Assembly: GCA_026636295.1 (NCBI GenBank)
Contig: CP089454.1
Location: forward strand, 310,001 to 374,000
Length of the DNA stretch: 64,000 bases
Direction: 5' to 3'
Source of the DNA: Medakamo hakoo
Taxonomy: Eukaryota > Chlorophyta > Trebouxiophyceae > Coccomyxaceae
The notes below the pieces were generated by a model. That model made no database searches, was not told the DNA's origin, and worked only from the letters and a program-made list of their open reading frames with translations. Within the stretch, counting starts at the first letter, position 1; the number at the start of each line of letters is the position of its first letter. Of this stretch, positions 22,804 to 31,581 are shown piece by piece. The position numbers and the translations under genes are program-made.

Positions 22804-22980
22804 GGGGAGGCGAGTTGGGGAGGGGGGTTGCTTTTTTGTTGAGTGGGCTTGAAAGAACAGAAACAAAATTGGGCGCCGCCACCGTTGCTGCTGCTTTCAT
22901 CCCCCCTCGCGGCGAGCGGGCGGCAGTTTGCACGAGGCTTTCACACGCGGGCGTGGGACCCGCTCAGTCACCATTCCTCC

Positions 22981-23237
22981 ATGCTGCCCACGCTGCACGC
23001 CCCCAAGGGCGCGGCGGCGGCGCTGAAGGCGGACCGCGCGCGGTCCGGGTCGGCGGCGGCGACGACGCCAGACCTGCTGCGCCACGGCTCCGCCGCCGCG
23101 CGCGCCGCCCTGCCCACGACGGCCAAGAGCGTCTTGAGATCCTGGGTGTCGCGCAAGTTCATGACGGGCATGTGAGTGGGCGGGGAACTGTGGGGATGAG
23201 GCCAATCCGTGGTCGAAAAAAAAAACGCTCCTCACCG

Positions 23238-23269
<32 letters not shown>

Positions 23270-23974
23270 AGCGCCGTCCTCCTCCCCATCTGGTCGTCCC
23301 TGGCCGTCGCGTACTGGCTCCTCTCCGCCGTCGACCGCGCGTTCGCCCCGCTGTACCGGGCGCTGGGCGTCCACGTGTTCGGGCTGGGCGCCGTCACCGC
23401 CTTCGCGGCCGTCGTCGCGACGGGCGCCCTCGCCTCCTCCTACGTCGGCGTCGCCGCCCTGGGCCTGGGCGAGTGGGTGCTGCGCCGCCTGCCGCTCGTC
23501 TCCCACGTCTACTCCGCCGCCAAGCAGGTCTCCGCCGCCCTGGACCCGAGCGGCGGCGCGTCGTCTGACGGCTCGCCGTCGGCCGGGCCCTTCAAGGAGT
23601 GCGTCCTCTTCCCGCACCCGCGCGTGGGCGGGGCGCTCATGCTCGGCTTCGTGACGGGCACGACGACGCTGCGCGGCGACGCGTGCGGCGGCGGCGCCGA
23701 CGGGGGCGGCGGCGGCGGCGGCCCGACCGACCTGCTGGCCGTGTACGCGCCGACCAACCACGCGTACGTGGGCGACACCTTCCTCCTGCCGGCCAGCCAG
23801 GTGCGGCGGGTCAACCTGAGCGTGCGGGACGGGCTGGAGGCCATCGTGTCGGTGGGCCTGGGCCTGCCGCGGTCGGTGACCGTGGTTGGGGACGGGCGCG
23901 GGCTGGTCGGGCAGCCTGCCGCGGGGGGTGGTGGGGGGAGCGCGCCGGCGTCCGCCGCCATCCGGGCGGGGTGA
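22981..23974 (+). CDS. DUF502 / COV-like integral membrane protein
   Basis: Exons 22981-23171 and 23272-23974, joined in phase 2, encode 297 residues. The splice forms 'SRKFMTG' + 'IAVLLPIWSSL', the start of the DUF502 domain. Family blocks follow: 'APLYRALGVHVFGLG', 'GLGEWVLRRLPLVSHVYSAA' with KQVSAA, 'FPHPRVGGALMLGFVTG', 'VYAPTNHAYVGDTFLLPASQ' and 'NLSVRDGLEAIVSVG'. There are two membrane helices at about 65-83 and 102-125. In Arabidopsis, COV1 and LCV proteins act at the trans-Golgi network in protein trafficking and vascular patterning. The algal protein probably has a trafficking role, which suits its place among genes for secreted proteins. The Ala/Ser-rich first 50 residues and the Gly-rich tail are disordered. 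Confidence 0.9.
23238..23269 (+). repeat. Poly-C tract of 32 bases
   Basis: An uninterrupted run of 32 cytosines sits directly before the acceptor AG (23270-23271) of the single DUF502 intron. It replaces a normal polypyrimidine tract. Such a run is likely to vary in length between isolates or by sequencing error. Confidence 0.9.
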
Positions 23975-24114
23975 GCCCCGGTTGTTCGTGGGCGTGTGTG
24001 AGAAACGCCCACCTCTCTCTCTTTGGTTGCCCTTTTCCTTTTTTTTTTGCAACACGGGTGTCGGAAAGGCGGGACCCCCCCCCCCCCGTCCCTGTGCCCC
24101 CCTCCCGCCCAACC

Positions 24115-25572
24115 CTACAGCCGCCCCGCCCACGTCTCCCACTCGTACGCCAGCCACCACGCGTTTTGCGTGAACACGCGCGCGTTGTTGGCCTCGCCGG
24201 TGATGCCGGTCGCCACGCCGTCGAGCGTCAGGGCCGGGTTGGAAAACACGTTGACCTCTGGGCACTCGGGCTCGGGCGGGCGGCAGCTGTAAGCCATGAC
24301 GGTCCTGTACGGCGGCCGCCCGCCCCGGGCCCGGTACCCGTGCGCGTCCAGTTCGGGCCAGTTTTCCCGGCTGGTTTCCACGTCGTGCAGGCAGCCGACC
24401 AGGTGGGCCAGCTCGTGCAGGACGGCGTAAAAAAAGGCTAACACGCCTCTGACGAGGACGGCGGGCTGGCCGACGCGCGCGCCGGGCGTGTAGGCGATGC
24501 CGCCCCAATCGGTCAGCTCGGCAAACATGACGACCGCGTCCGCGGCCTGGGCCTTCCACAGCCCGGGGAACGCCCAGTCAAAGTGGCCGTCGGTCGGGTT
24601 GTTCAGGCGTTCCAGGAGCGGGAGCGTGCCGATGGCCTCGTCCGCTTCCGGGACGAGCGTCGCGCCGCCCACCCACTCAAAGCGGGCGACGGCCGGCGGG
24701 ATGCCGCTGTTGTCCAGGCCGACATTGGCCGAGGCGATGGAGTACGCCGCCAGCGCGCGCAGGAAGGCGTCGCTGCCGCCGGCGGCGTCGAGCGTCGCGT
24801 TGGTGTACAGGAACATGACGCGGATGGGCGGGTTGGGCAGGGGCGGGCGCGGGCGCGGCGGCGCGGCCGGCCCCGACGACGACGACGACGCGACCAGCGG
24901 CTTGTTGAGGGCGAAAAACTGGTGGGCCAGGGCGTCGCCCGCCCACCCTGTGCGCCCCTCCTCCAGTTGCACGGCCGTCTTGTTGCCGGACGGCGGCAGC
25001 ACCGGCGCCGGCGGGTCCAGCGGCGGCATGGCCGACGAGTTCATTGCGACCAGCGCGACGACCGCGCCCGCGCCGCCGGCCGCGCTGGCGCCGGGCGCCA
25101 CCGTGGTCAGCGCCCACACCCGCCCGCCCGCGCGGACGGAACCGGCGACCGCGCCGTCCACCACCGTGATGACGGCCTCTGACGTGGGACTGGTGGGCTC
25201 CACGCCCGGCACGCCGCCCGCCACGTAGCCAATCCACGTGAGGGACGCGGACGGCGGCGCCGTCCTCTCCAGGCGCGAGCGGGTGAGGGTGAGGGCGGCC
25301 GGGTGCGCCGCGGCTTTCGCCCACCCCGACGGTGCGGGCGGGACCGCGCCGCCCAGCGGCAGGGTCATGGCGCGCTGGGAGAGCGCGGCCGGCGAGAAGG
25401 AGGCCAGGGCGATGGCGGCCGTCCCGGGCGACGCCTTCAGAGCGGACAGGGCGCCGCTGTCGGGCAGGCCGCGCTTCGCCGCGGCGGTGAGCGGGACCAG
25501 CAGCGGGGGCGGCGGCGCCGCGTTCGCCACCAGGCACAAGCCCAGGAGGGCGGCGGCCCAGGCGGCGCGCAT
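24115..25572 (-). CDS. Secreted metzincin-type zinc metalloprotease
   Basis: Single minus-strand exon of 485 residues, 25572 to stop at 24115. It starts with a signal peptide ('MRAAWAAALLGLCLVANAAP'). The zinc site 'HELAHLVGCLHD' (386-397) is the extended HExxHxxGxxHD of metzincins, and 'MAYS' 40 residues on is the Met-turn. Upstream, 'SLTWIGYVAGGVPG' and 'GAVAGSVRAGGRVWAL' resemble the propeptide region of bacterial reprolysin-like (M12B-type) proteases. 'PIRVMFLYTNATLDAAGG' marks the start of the catalytic domain. Predicted to act outside the cell, by analogy with algal gamete or wall lytic metalloproteases, but it is not obviously a gametolysin (M11). The start Met was chosen for its signal peptide; the frame extends upstream without a better one. 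It converges on the DUF502 gene and diverges from the C39-like gene. Confidence 0.88.
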   Translation of the reverse strand: MRAAWAAALLGLCLVANAAPPPPLLVPLTAAAKRGLPDSGALSALKASPGTAAIALASFSPAALSQRAMTLPLGGAVPPAPSGWAKAAAHPAALTLTRSRLERTAPPSASLTWIGYVAGGVPGVEPTSPTSEAVITVVDGAVAGSVRAGGRVWALTTVAPGASAAGGAGAVVALVAMNSSAMPPLDPPAPVLPPSGNKTAVQLEEGRTGWAGDALAHQFFALNKPLVASSSSSGPAAPPRPRPPLPNPPIRVMFLYTNATLDAAGGSDAFLRALAAYSIASANVGLDNSGIPPAVARFEWVGGATLVPEADEAIGTLPLLERLNNPTDGHFDWAFPGLWKAQAADAVVMFAELTDWGGIAYTPGARVGQPAVLVRGVLAFFYAVLHELAHLVGCLHDVETSRENWPELDAHGYRARGGRPPYRTVMAYSCRPPEPECPEVNVFSNPALTLDGVATGITGEANNARVFTQNAWWLAYEWETWAGRL

Positions 25573-25770
25573 GGAGGAGGAGATGGCGGGTGGGGGTGGG
25601 CCTGGGGAAAGAAGAGAGAGAGGTTGGGTCGTGAGCGCGCGCCATCCTTTCTTGTCCTTGGCCTTCCCACTGAGCCGAGCGCTAAACGAGTCAACATCCA
25701 CGCTGGCAAGGCAGGCGTGGCGAGTGGCGCTCGCTCCTCGCGCCTGCCCCCAGCAACAACCTTGGCCGCT

Positions 25771-25783
25771 GCGAACGGTTCGC
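25771..25783. promoter_or_regulatory. 13-base palindrome in divergent promoter
   Basis: GCGAAC-G-GTTCGC is a perfect inverted repeat around one base. Such a two-fold symmetric site could bind a dimeric regulator serving both flanking genes. Function is inferred only from symmetry and position. Confidence 0.35.
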
Positions 25784-25820
25784 ATGGGGCGCGCGCGCGC
25801 GCACACACGGATGCCCGTTT

Positions 25821-25839
25821 AACACGCCACTGGCGTGTT
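25821..25839. promoter_or_regulatory. 19-base palindrome in divergent promoter
   Basis: AACACGCCA-C-TGGCGTGTT is a perfect inverted repeat of two 9-base arms around a single base, about 250 bases from each start codon. A dimeric DNA-binding site is the simplest reading. A chance occurrence of a 9-base arm pair is unlikely but not excluded. Confidence 0.4.
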
Positions 25840-26066
25840 GCCGCGGCGGCGGCGGGCTCAGAGGCACGCTGGCACTGCCCAGAGTCGCACCTGGGAGGTT
25901 GGCGGAGAACAGGGAGTGTGCTGGACGCCGCGCCGGGGATTTTTTTTTCGTGCTCTCCACCTCTCTCTCTCTCTCTCTCTTTGCCGGAGTGGGCAGCATG
26001 CGCGGGCACTCTGCCTTTCGTTTTTTAATTTCTTGGCCCTCTCCTCCACAGGAGGAATAACACGCA

Positions 26067-27243
26067 ATGAAGACCGCCGCCTTTGCCGGCGCGCTTCTTG
26101 CGTTCAACGTCTTTGCGGCGGTACGTGGTCGGGTGCATGGGCTGGGCGGCAAGCGGCGCCCAGAAACACACACACATACCGTCGAGCGCAAAGCGCTCGG
26201 GGCACACATCCCTCCCTCCCCATCCCTCACCACTCCAGCCGCACGCCGCGTCTGCTCTCGCGGACGCCGTACACGACCTGAAGCCCGCACCAGGGCCCGC
26301 CACCTCCACAAGCAGCCCGGCCGTCGAGTCGCCGGCCGCACCCGCGCCCGCGGCCGCCCGGGCCAGCTACCTCCTCCCCATCCCGCCCCGCCTCCAGTTC
26401 GTGCAGGACCGCGGGTACTGCGGCGAGGTGAGCCTGCAGGAGCTGCTGCTGCCGTTCGGGGTGTGGCTGCCGCAGGCGTACACCCGCTCCGTCGGCGGGG
26501 GCGAGCTGCTGCCGGGCGTGAACTACGCTTCAACCATGGACGCCCTCAAGCTCAAGTACCGGACGTTTGGCGGCGCTGGGTACGCCGCCTTTTTCGGGTG
26601 GGCCAAGGCCCAGATCATGCCGCCGGCGTCCGCGGGCGTCGTGGCCGTCGTGTACTTGAGGGGCGAGGCCGACCCGGACTACGACCACATCATTCCGCTG
26701 ACGGGCGTGAACAGCGCGTCGCCGCCTGCCTCGCCCGCGGCCGCCGCCTACGACGCGACCGACGTCTTTTACCTGAACAACGGGTTTTCCACCTCGCCCA
26801 TCCAGCGCAGCGCGGGCTCCTTTTTCTGCCCGCGCACCAACAAGAAAGACACGCTGGACGCCGGAGGGTGCGTGCCCTCCAACACGCGGTGGGGGTACGC
26901 CGTCCTGGGGCCACGGTACGCCGCCAACACGACCGCCCCGCGCGTCTCGCTGGCCGTGCCGCGGACGGCCGAGCCCGGCCCGCCCGGCAGCCCGGGCGTG
27001 GCCTTTTCCGGCACGGTGCGGGTGAGCGCCCTGCGGTCGGGCGTGCGGTACAGCCTTTACAAGCTGACGAGCCTGGCCAAAGTGCCGTCGGCCGTGCTGT
27101 CCGCGACGGCGACGGGCCCGCAGCTGGGCTTTCCGGGCGCCAGCCTGCTGCGGAATTTCACGGCGTCCGCGACCACCTGGTCCGGGTCCGTGACTTTCAC
27201 GTCCAGCGTTCCCGCCTGGTTTGTGGTGGTGCGGGCGGCGTGA
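26067..27243 (+). CDS. Secreted protein with candidate C39/papain-like Cys-His-Asn centre
   Basis: Exon 1 (26067-26120, 18 codons) carries only the signal peptide 'MKTAAFAGALLAFNVFAA'. Exon 2 is 26239-27243, phase 0; 352 residues in all. I do not know a named family. After a Pro/Ala/Ser linker comes 'FVQDRGYCGEVSLQELLL' with Cys at about 79, then 'DYDHIIPLTGVN' with His about 168, then 'VFYLNNGF' with Asn about 198. Order and spacing of Cys near an N-terminal helix, then His-[hydrophobic], then Asn/Asp, is that of papain-like C39-type peptidases. The last 100 residues look like an all-beta domain ('VAFSGTVRVSALRSGVRYSL'). Two cysteines in 'FFCPRTNKK' and 'GGCVPSN' may form a disulfide. Peptidase activity is inference. 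It neighbours two other secreted-protein types. Confidence 0.75.
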
Positions 27244-27253
27244 AAGTGAAGGA

Positions 27254-27311
27254 GCGCGGCAGCGGCAAAGGGCGACGGGCCGGCGCGGCAGCGGCAAAGG
27301 GCGACGGGCCG
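27254..27311. repeat. 29-base tandem repeat, two copies
   Basis: Two identical 29-base units, 27254-27282 and 27283-27311, followed by a few bases of a third, begin about 10 bases after the stop of the C39-like gene and so lie in its 3' UTR. Confidence 0.85.
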
Positions 27312-27481
27312 GCGCGTGTGAAGAGTAGTGGCGGGCGTGTGGGGCCGGGCGTGTCGGGAACTGTAGCGAGGGAAAGCGGCGTGGATGGATGGCGCGGGCC
27401 GAAAAAAGCTTGCGTCAACACACACCAACGTCTCCCGCCCGCCCCCGCCACTCGCGTCCCCCACCCCATTTCGCAGCGCCC

Positions 27482-29013
27482 ATGCGACTTCACGCGACCG
27501 CTATGCTGGTCGCCGCCCTCGCGGCGTGTGCGTCCGCGTCGGGCGCGACGGTGAGAGAGAGAGTCTCCGCACACGGGAGTGTGCGAATTGGCGCGCGACG
27601 AGGGCAGGGGCGAGGGCTGGCGGGCAGCGCGTGCTCCTGGTCGGGGGTCTGCCGCGCTGGCGTTGAGTACACAGGAGCCCGGGCGTTGACTGTGTGGGAT
27701 GAACCGCCAGGAATGCGGTGGGACGGGCAGGGGCTGCTGTCGGAAGGAGCCGCGCGCGACAACGAGCGCGCGGCGGAGTGCGCGCCGTGCAACCTTCATT
27801 GCGCCACCTCCGCCTTCATCCCATGATGGCGTCACGTGACGTGCGTGCGGAACGCCGGCAGGGCGCGCGTGGTTCCAGCTCCTTTCACGTCCCCCTTCAC
27901 TCTCACACGCTCCACCCAGGCGGCCAAGGCCGCGCACGCGTCCGGCGCCTCCTCCGACCCCGGCGCCTGGACGGCAGACCTCGGCCCGGTCAAAGCCGGC
28001 GTCCAGACGTTCGGCTCCACGCCCGCCGCCTACTACGACCTGGTCGGCGACGCGTACCTGGCGGCCCTGGGCGTGTCCTGGGACCGGGCGTCCGCGGTCA
28101 GCCAGGAACGCCTGTTGAACCGTTTCAATGAGACGTCCAACCCGCCGTCGCCGCCCAACGTTTTGCAGAGCCGTGGGCCGGACGGCGACGCCATCTACAT
28201 GTCCATGAACGCTGTGAGCGGCGGGTTCCTGGGCGGCGTGTCTTTTTACTACGTGCGTGTGTGGATGTGTCGAGCCTGGGATTGCCCCGCACCCCCCCCC
28301 CCGCCCACCTCACCTGTTTTGCATCTCTCTCACCCCTTCCGCCCATGATAAAAATGAAAACACGACACCTATACAGGCGTACAACCAGCTGGTCCTCGAC
28401 AACGTCACCGCGTTTGAACACAGCCTGGTGCCGGCGCGCGTGGAAGCGCGCACGGGGCTGGACGGCAGTGGAAAGCTGCTCGGCAAGCTGGAACTGCCGC
28501 TGTGAGTGTTTGAGGGGGAGGGGGGAGAGTGGATGTGGAGGAGTGGGTGCGGGGTTCGCGCGACCCCCATCTCACGCCCACCCCCATCCCCACACGCCAC
28601 CCTCCACAGCACGCACGGCGACTATAGCTACTCCTTCCGGAAGGCGGCCCTCCCGTTCAAGGGCGTGGTGAGTTTTTTTGCGGTGCGGGTGCCGTGAGGG
28701 TGCGCCTGGACTGAGCCACGCCACCCCGCCCACACGTGACCCATCCCATGCCCATCCCCATCCCCCCATCCATCCATCCCCCGCCCACGCAACGCAGGCC
28801 AAGAGCATTGCCTTCTTCCCGCCCCTGGTGGACGGCGCCCTGGTCTCGTACGCCACCCTGTTTGACAATGTGAAAGTCGTGGTGTCGGACAAGGGCGGCC
28901 CAGTGGCCGAGGCGGAGGGCAAGATCGCGGCGAAAGCGGAGGAGGTCAAAGCCAAGCTGGCTGGGTTGGTGCCGGAGTTGGAGCTGAAGAAGGCGGGGGC
29001 GGGGGGCGGGTGA
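27482..29013 (+). CDS. Secreted beta-sandwich-like protein A
   Basis: Five exons: 27482-27550, 27920-28252, 28377-28501, 28610-28667 and 28798-29013. Phases are consistent and it has 266 residues. Exon 1 encodes just the signal peptide ('MRLHATAMLVAALAACASAS'). The mature part has alternating hydrophobic strands and phrases such as 'YLAALGVSWDRASAVS', 'GDAIYMSMNAVSGGFLGGVS', 'FRKAALPFKGVAKSIAFFPP' and 'YATLFDNVKVVV'. The run from a Gly-rich strand, through an added-up displacement term, to 'FDNV' resembles bacterial PEP-CTERM-type jelly-roll proteins, without the sorting tail. I cannot name the family. The C-terminus is a Lys/Glu/Ala helix. The next gene is a clear paralogue, so this is a tandem pair. 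Likely extracellular, perhaps wall- or matrix-associated. Confidence 0.75.
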
Positions 29014-29161
29014 ACAGGGTGGGCGAGAAGGGAGTGTGTGTGAAGAGGGGGTGCGCGTCGGTTTGTCCAAGGAGGCAACACATCAAAAAAAGAAACGCGC
29101 CCCCGCCGCCGTGAGCGTTTTTAACACCCGCCTCAACCCCACAGAACCCTCCTCTTTTGCC

Positions 29162-30215
29162 ATGCGGTCATTGATCGTTGCACTGCTAAGCACGCTGGTC
29201 GTCGCGCAGGTGGGTTGGCGGGCGTCGTCGCCCTGGGGGGCTGGGCGCCTTTTCCGGCACCGCATGCGGCCAAACATGCGGCCCGCCAGGCAACAACAGC
29301 CCCACCTTTCTTTTCTGCCTGCCTCACCCGTCCGCCCCCACACAACACCACACACACGGCACCAGGCGACCGCCGCGCCCGCGCTCTCTCCCTGGCTCGT
29401 CGACGGCCCCGGCCTGACGCGGCGGGCGACCATGACCTTTGACGGCCTGCCGCCCATACTCTACCTGGGCGACACGTATTCGTCCCTGGGCGTGTCCTGG
29501 ATGGGCGCGTACGCCCTGACGACGTCCTACCCGGACCCGTACACCGTCGGCCTGCCGCCGGGGTCCGGCTTCTTCGGGGCGGTGGCCGCGTACGCGACGC
29601 TGGACACGGCGGACGGGGACCCCTTCGTCAAGGAGGTCCGCTTCTCGTACGCCACCTTTGGGCAGTACCTCGCCCAAATCGAGGCGGCGGGCCTGGCTTA
29701 CCAGGTGAGCGTCCCTGTGTGGATGGGGGGTTGGTCCGCCCGCCGCCACCCCGAAAACACTGAAAAGACCCGCCCGGGCCCGGTGTTTCTCACAGACTCT
29801 CTCTCCCACCCACCCCGCCCCCCCCCTTGCACACGCCAACGCCGCCCAGCTCCCCAAAGTCACGGCCTGGTCGGAAAAGGGCGGCATGGGCGTCCCGCTC
29901 GGCGAGGTCAAGCTCAACTGGACGCGCAGCGCGGAGGTCGACTACGCCTTTAAGGAGGCGGTGCTGCCCATCAAGGGCGCGGCCCGCAGCATCACCTGGT
30001 CGCCGCCCCTGGTGCAGGGCGTGCTGCTGACGTCAGGCGTCTACTTTGACGACGTCGTCATCGTGAAGCCGACAGAGAAAGGCGCCGCACTCGCGGCCGG
30101 CGCAGCGGCGGCGGAGCGCAAGGTCGCGGAAGTGGGCGAGGGCGTGCAAGCCTTCCTGGCAAAGGTGAAGGCCGCGCTGCCGCCGCTGGCGCCGGGTGGA
30201 AAGCCGGGGGAGTGA
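29162..30215 (+). CDS. Secreted beta-sandwich-like protein B (paralogue of A)
   Basis: Three exons: 29162-29209, 29366-29704 and 29850-30215, all phase 0, 250 residues. Exon 1 is again only a signal peptide ('MRSLIVALLSTLVVAQ'). The parallels with the preceding gene are plain: 'SSLGVSWMGAYALT' against 'AALGVSWDRASAVS', 'FFGAVAAYATLDTA' and 'EVRFSYATFGQYL' against the Gly-rich strand pair, and 'AFKEAVLPIKGAARSITWSP' against 'SFRKAALPFKGVAKSIAFFP', ending 'GVYFDDVVIV' and a Lys/Ala helix. It lacks two of the introns of copy A, so the copies have diverged in gene structure since duplication. Only 148 bases separate the two genes. Function unknown. Confidence 0.75.
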
Positions 30216-30295
30216 GGGAGGGTTGTGGTGGGTTTTGTGTTAGGGACAGAGACCTTTTTAGTAGACGGCCCCCCCGCCTCGCCACCAGCACCCCA

Positions 30296-31410
30296 ATGCC
30301 GCCGCCGCCCGACTACCAGCCATCCTCACTGTCTCAGGCCATGTCCACGGCCCTGTCCGAGCTCAAACGGCGCCAAGTGCGTCGGCGGAGGGTGGCGGTG
30401 CGCGCGCGCGCGCGCCGCCTGGAAGAAGTCACGGAGAGACGGCGGCGGGCGGGGTCGGCCGGGAACAGCGCCTCACGCCCACGCAGCGCCCGGCCTGGGC
30501 GCCATCCCACACGCTGGCGGAGTTGAGAGACAGACTTGGACGAAGCAAAGGGTTTCCCGAGCGCGCCACACACACACACACACACAAAAAAAAAAAAAAG
30601 CCGGCGCCTGGCCCACCCCCACACCGCGGTCAACCCCTCTCCCTAACACACACGCCACCTCGCCCACTCTCCTCCTCCATCCAGTCCCTCCGCCGCACCG
30701 CGTCCACGTCCTCCTCCTCCGCGTCGTCTGCGCCGTCTCCCTCCTTGCACACCATCGTCACCACTCTGCAAGCCGCCGCCGTCGCCAGCCACACGGACGT
30801 GGACTGGGCCGCCCAAGCCGCCGCGCTGGCCAGCGGCGAGGCCTTGCTCCGCGCCGGCGCCGCCGCCGCCGGCGGTGCGCCGCCGGCCGACGCCCACCTC
30901 ATGTCCGCGCTGCTGGCCGCGGCGGCCCAGCCGGCGGGCGCCTCCCGCCGGGCGCCGTGCGCGCGCGGAGCCGTGTCGCTGCTGGCCGCCGCGCCCGCCG
31001 CGCTGCCGCGGTCATCGCTCGCCCGGTCCGCGTCCATCGTCACGGCCGCGCTCGTCGCGCGCGCGGGCGCGGCCGACGGCCCGCCAGACCTGCCGGCTGA
31101 GGCGGGGCGGGTGCTGAAAGCCTGGGCTGCTGCGGCCGCCGGGCCCGGCCTGGCCCGGCCGCTGGCTGCCGCGGCGGGCGCGCCGCGCGGCGCGGCGCCA
31201 GCCGCGGGCCGCGCCGCCGCGGGCGAGGCGCTCGCGGTCTGCGTGGCCGACCCCGGCGGCGCGCGCGCCATCGACGCGGCAGCGGACGGCAGCGAACTGT
31301 GGGCGGCCGTCCGTGCCGCGGCCGCGGCCTTGAGTGGGGACGGCGCCCCCGCCGCACGCGCGGCGGGCAAAGCGGTGGAGGCGGCGCTGGGCGGGGCGGG
31401 GCGGGCTTGA
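30296..31410 (+). CDS. Alanine-rich helical protein of unknown function
   Basis: Exon 1 (30296-30376, 27 codons) and exon 2 (30685-31410) join in phase 0 for 268 residues. I do not recognise it. Exon 1 reads 'MPPPPDYQPSSLSQAMSTAL' then SELKRRQ; exon 2 begins with a Ser-rich linker and continues as an Ala-rich series of helices ('HLMSALLAAAAQPAGASRRA', 'AVSLLAAAPAALPRSSLARS'). The pattern might be armadillo- or TOG-like solenoid, but no motif settles it. There is no signal peptide or membrane segment. Splice sites are good and codon use fits the neighbours, so a real gene is likely. The intron holds a (CA)n(A)n tract. Confidence 0.6.
30567..30599 (+). repeat. (CA)n followed by poly-A microsatellite
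   Basis: A run of CA dinucleotides passes into about 14 adenines within the intron of the Ala-rich helical protein gene. It is a simple-sequence repeat without further features. Confidence 0.85.
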
Positions 31411-31581
31411 GAGGGACGGAGCGTGCAGAGGCCAAAACACAAGGGAGGGACGGTCGCGTGTCCATAAGCACGGGGTTTTCACGGCCCGTCCCCCCCCTCT
31501 CAGCTCCCCCCCCCCCCCGTTCCGCTCACTCTACAAGAAAAAAGGAAAGTGCAGGCTCTCCCTCCCTCCCCCGCACACGGC

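Larger units (their letters stand above)
25573..26066. promoter_or_regulatory. Divergent intergenic region between two secreted-protein genes
   Basis: About 494 bases separate the metalloprotease start (minus) from the C39-like gene start (plus) and must hold both promoters. It contains two perfect odd palindromes (25771-25783 and 25821-25839), an alternating GC run followed by CA repeats near 25785-25810, and a (CT) run at about 25962-25980. No gene is supported inside. Confidence 0.6.
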
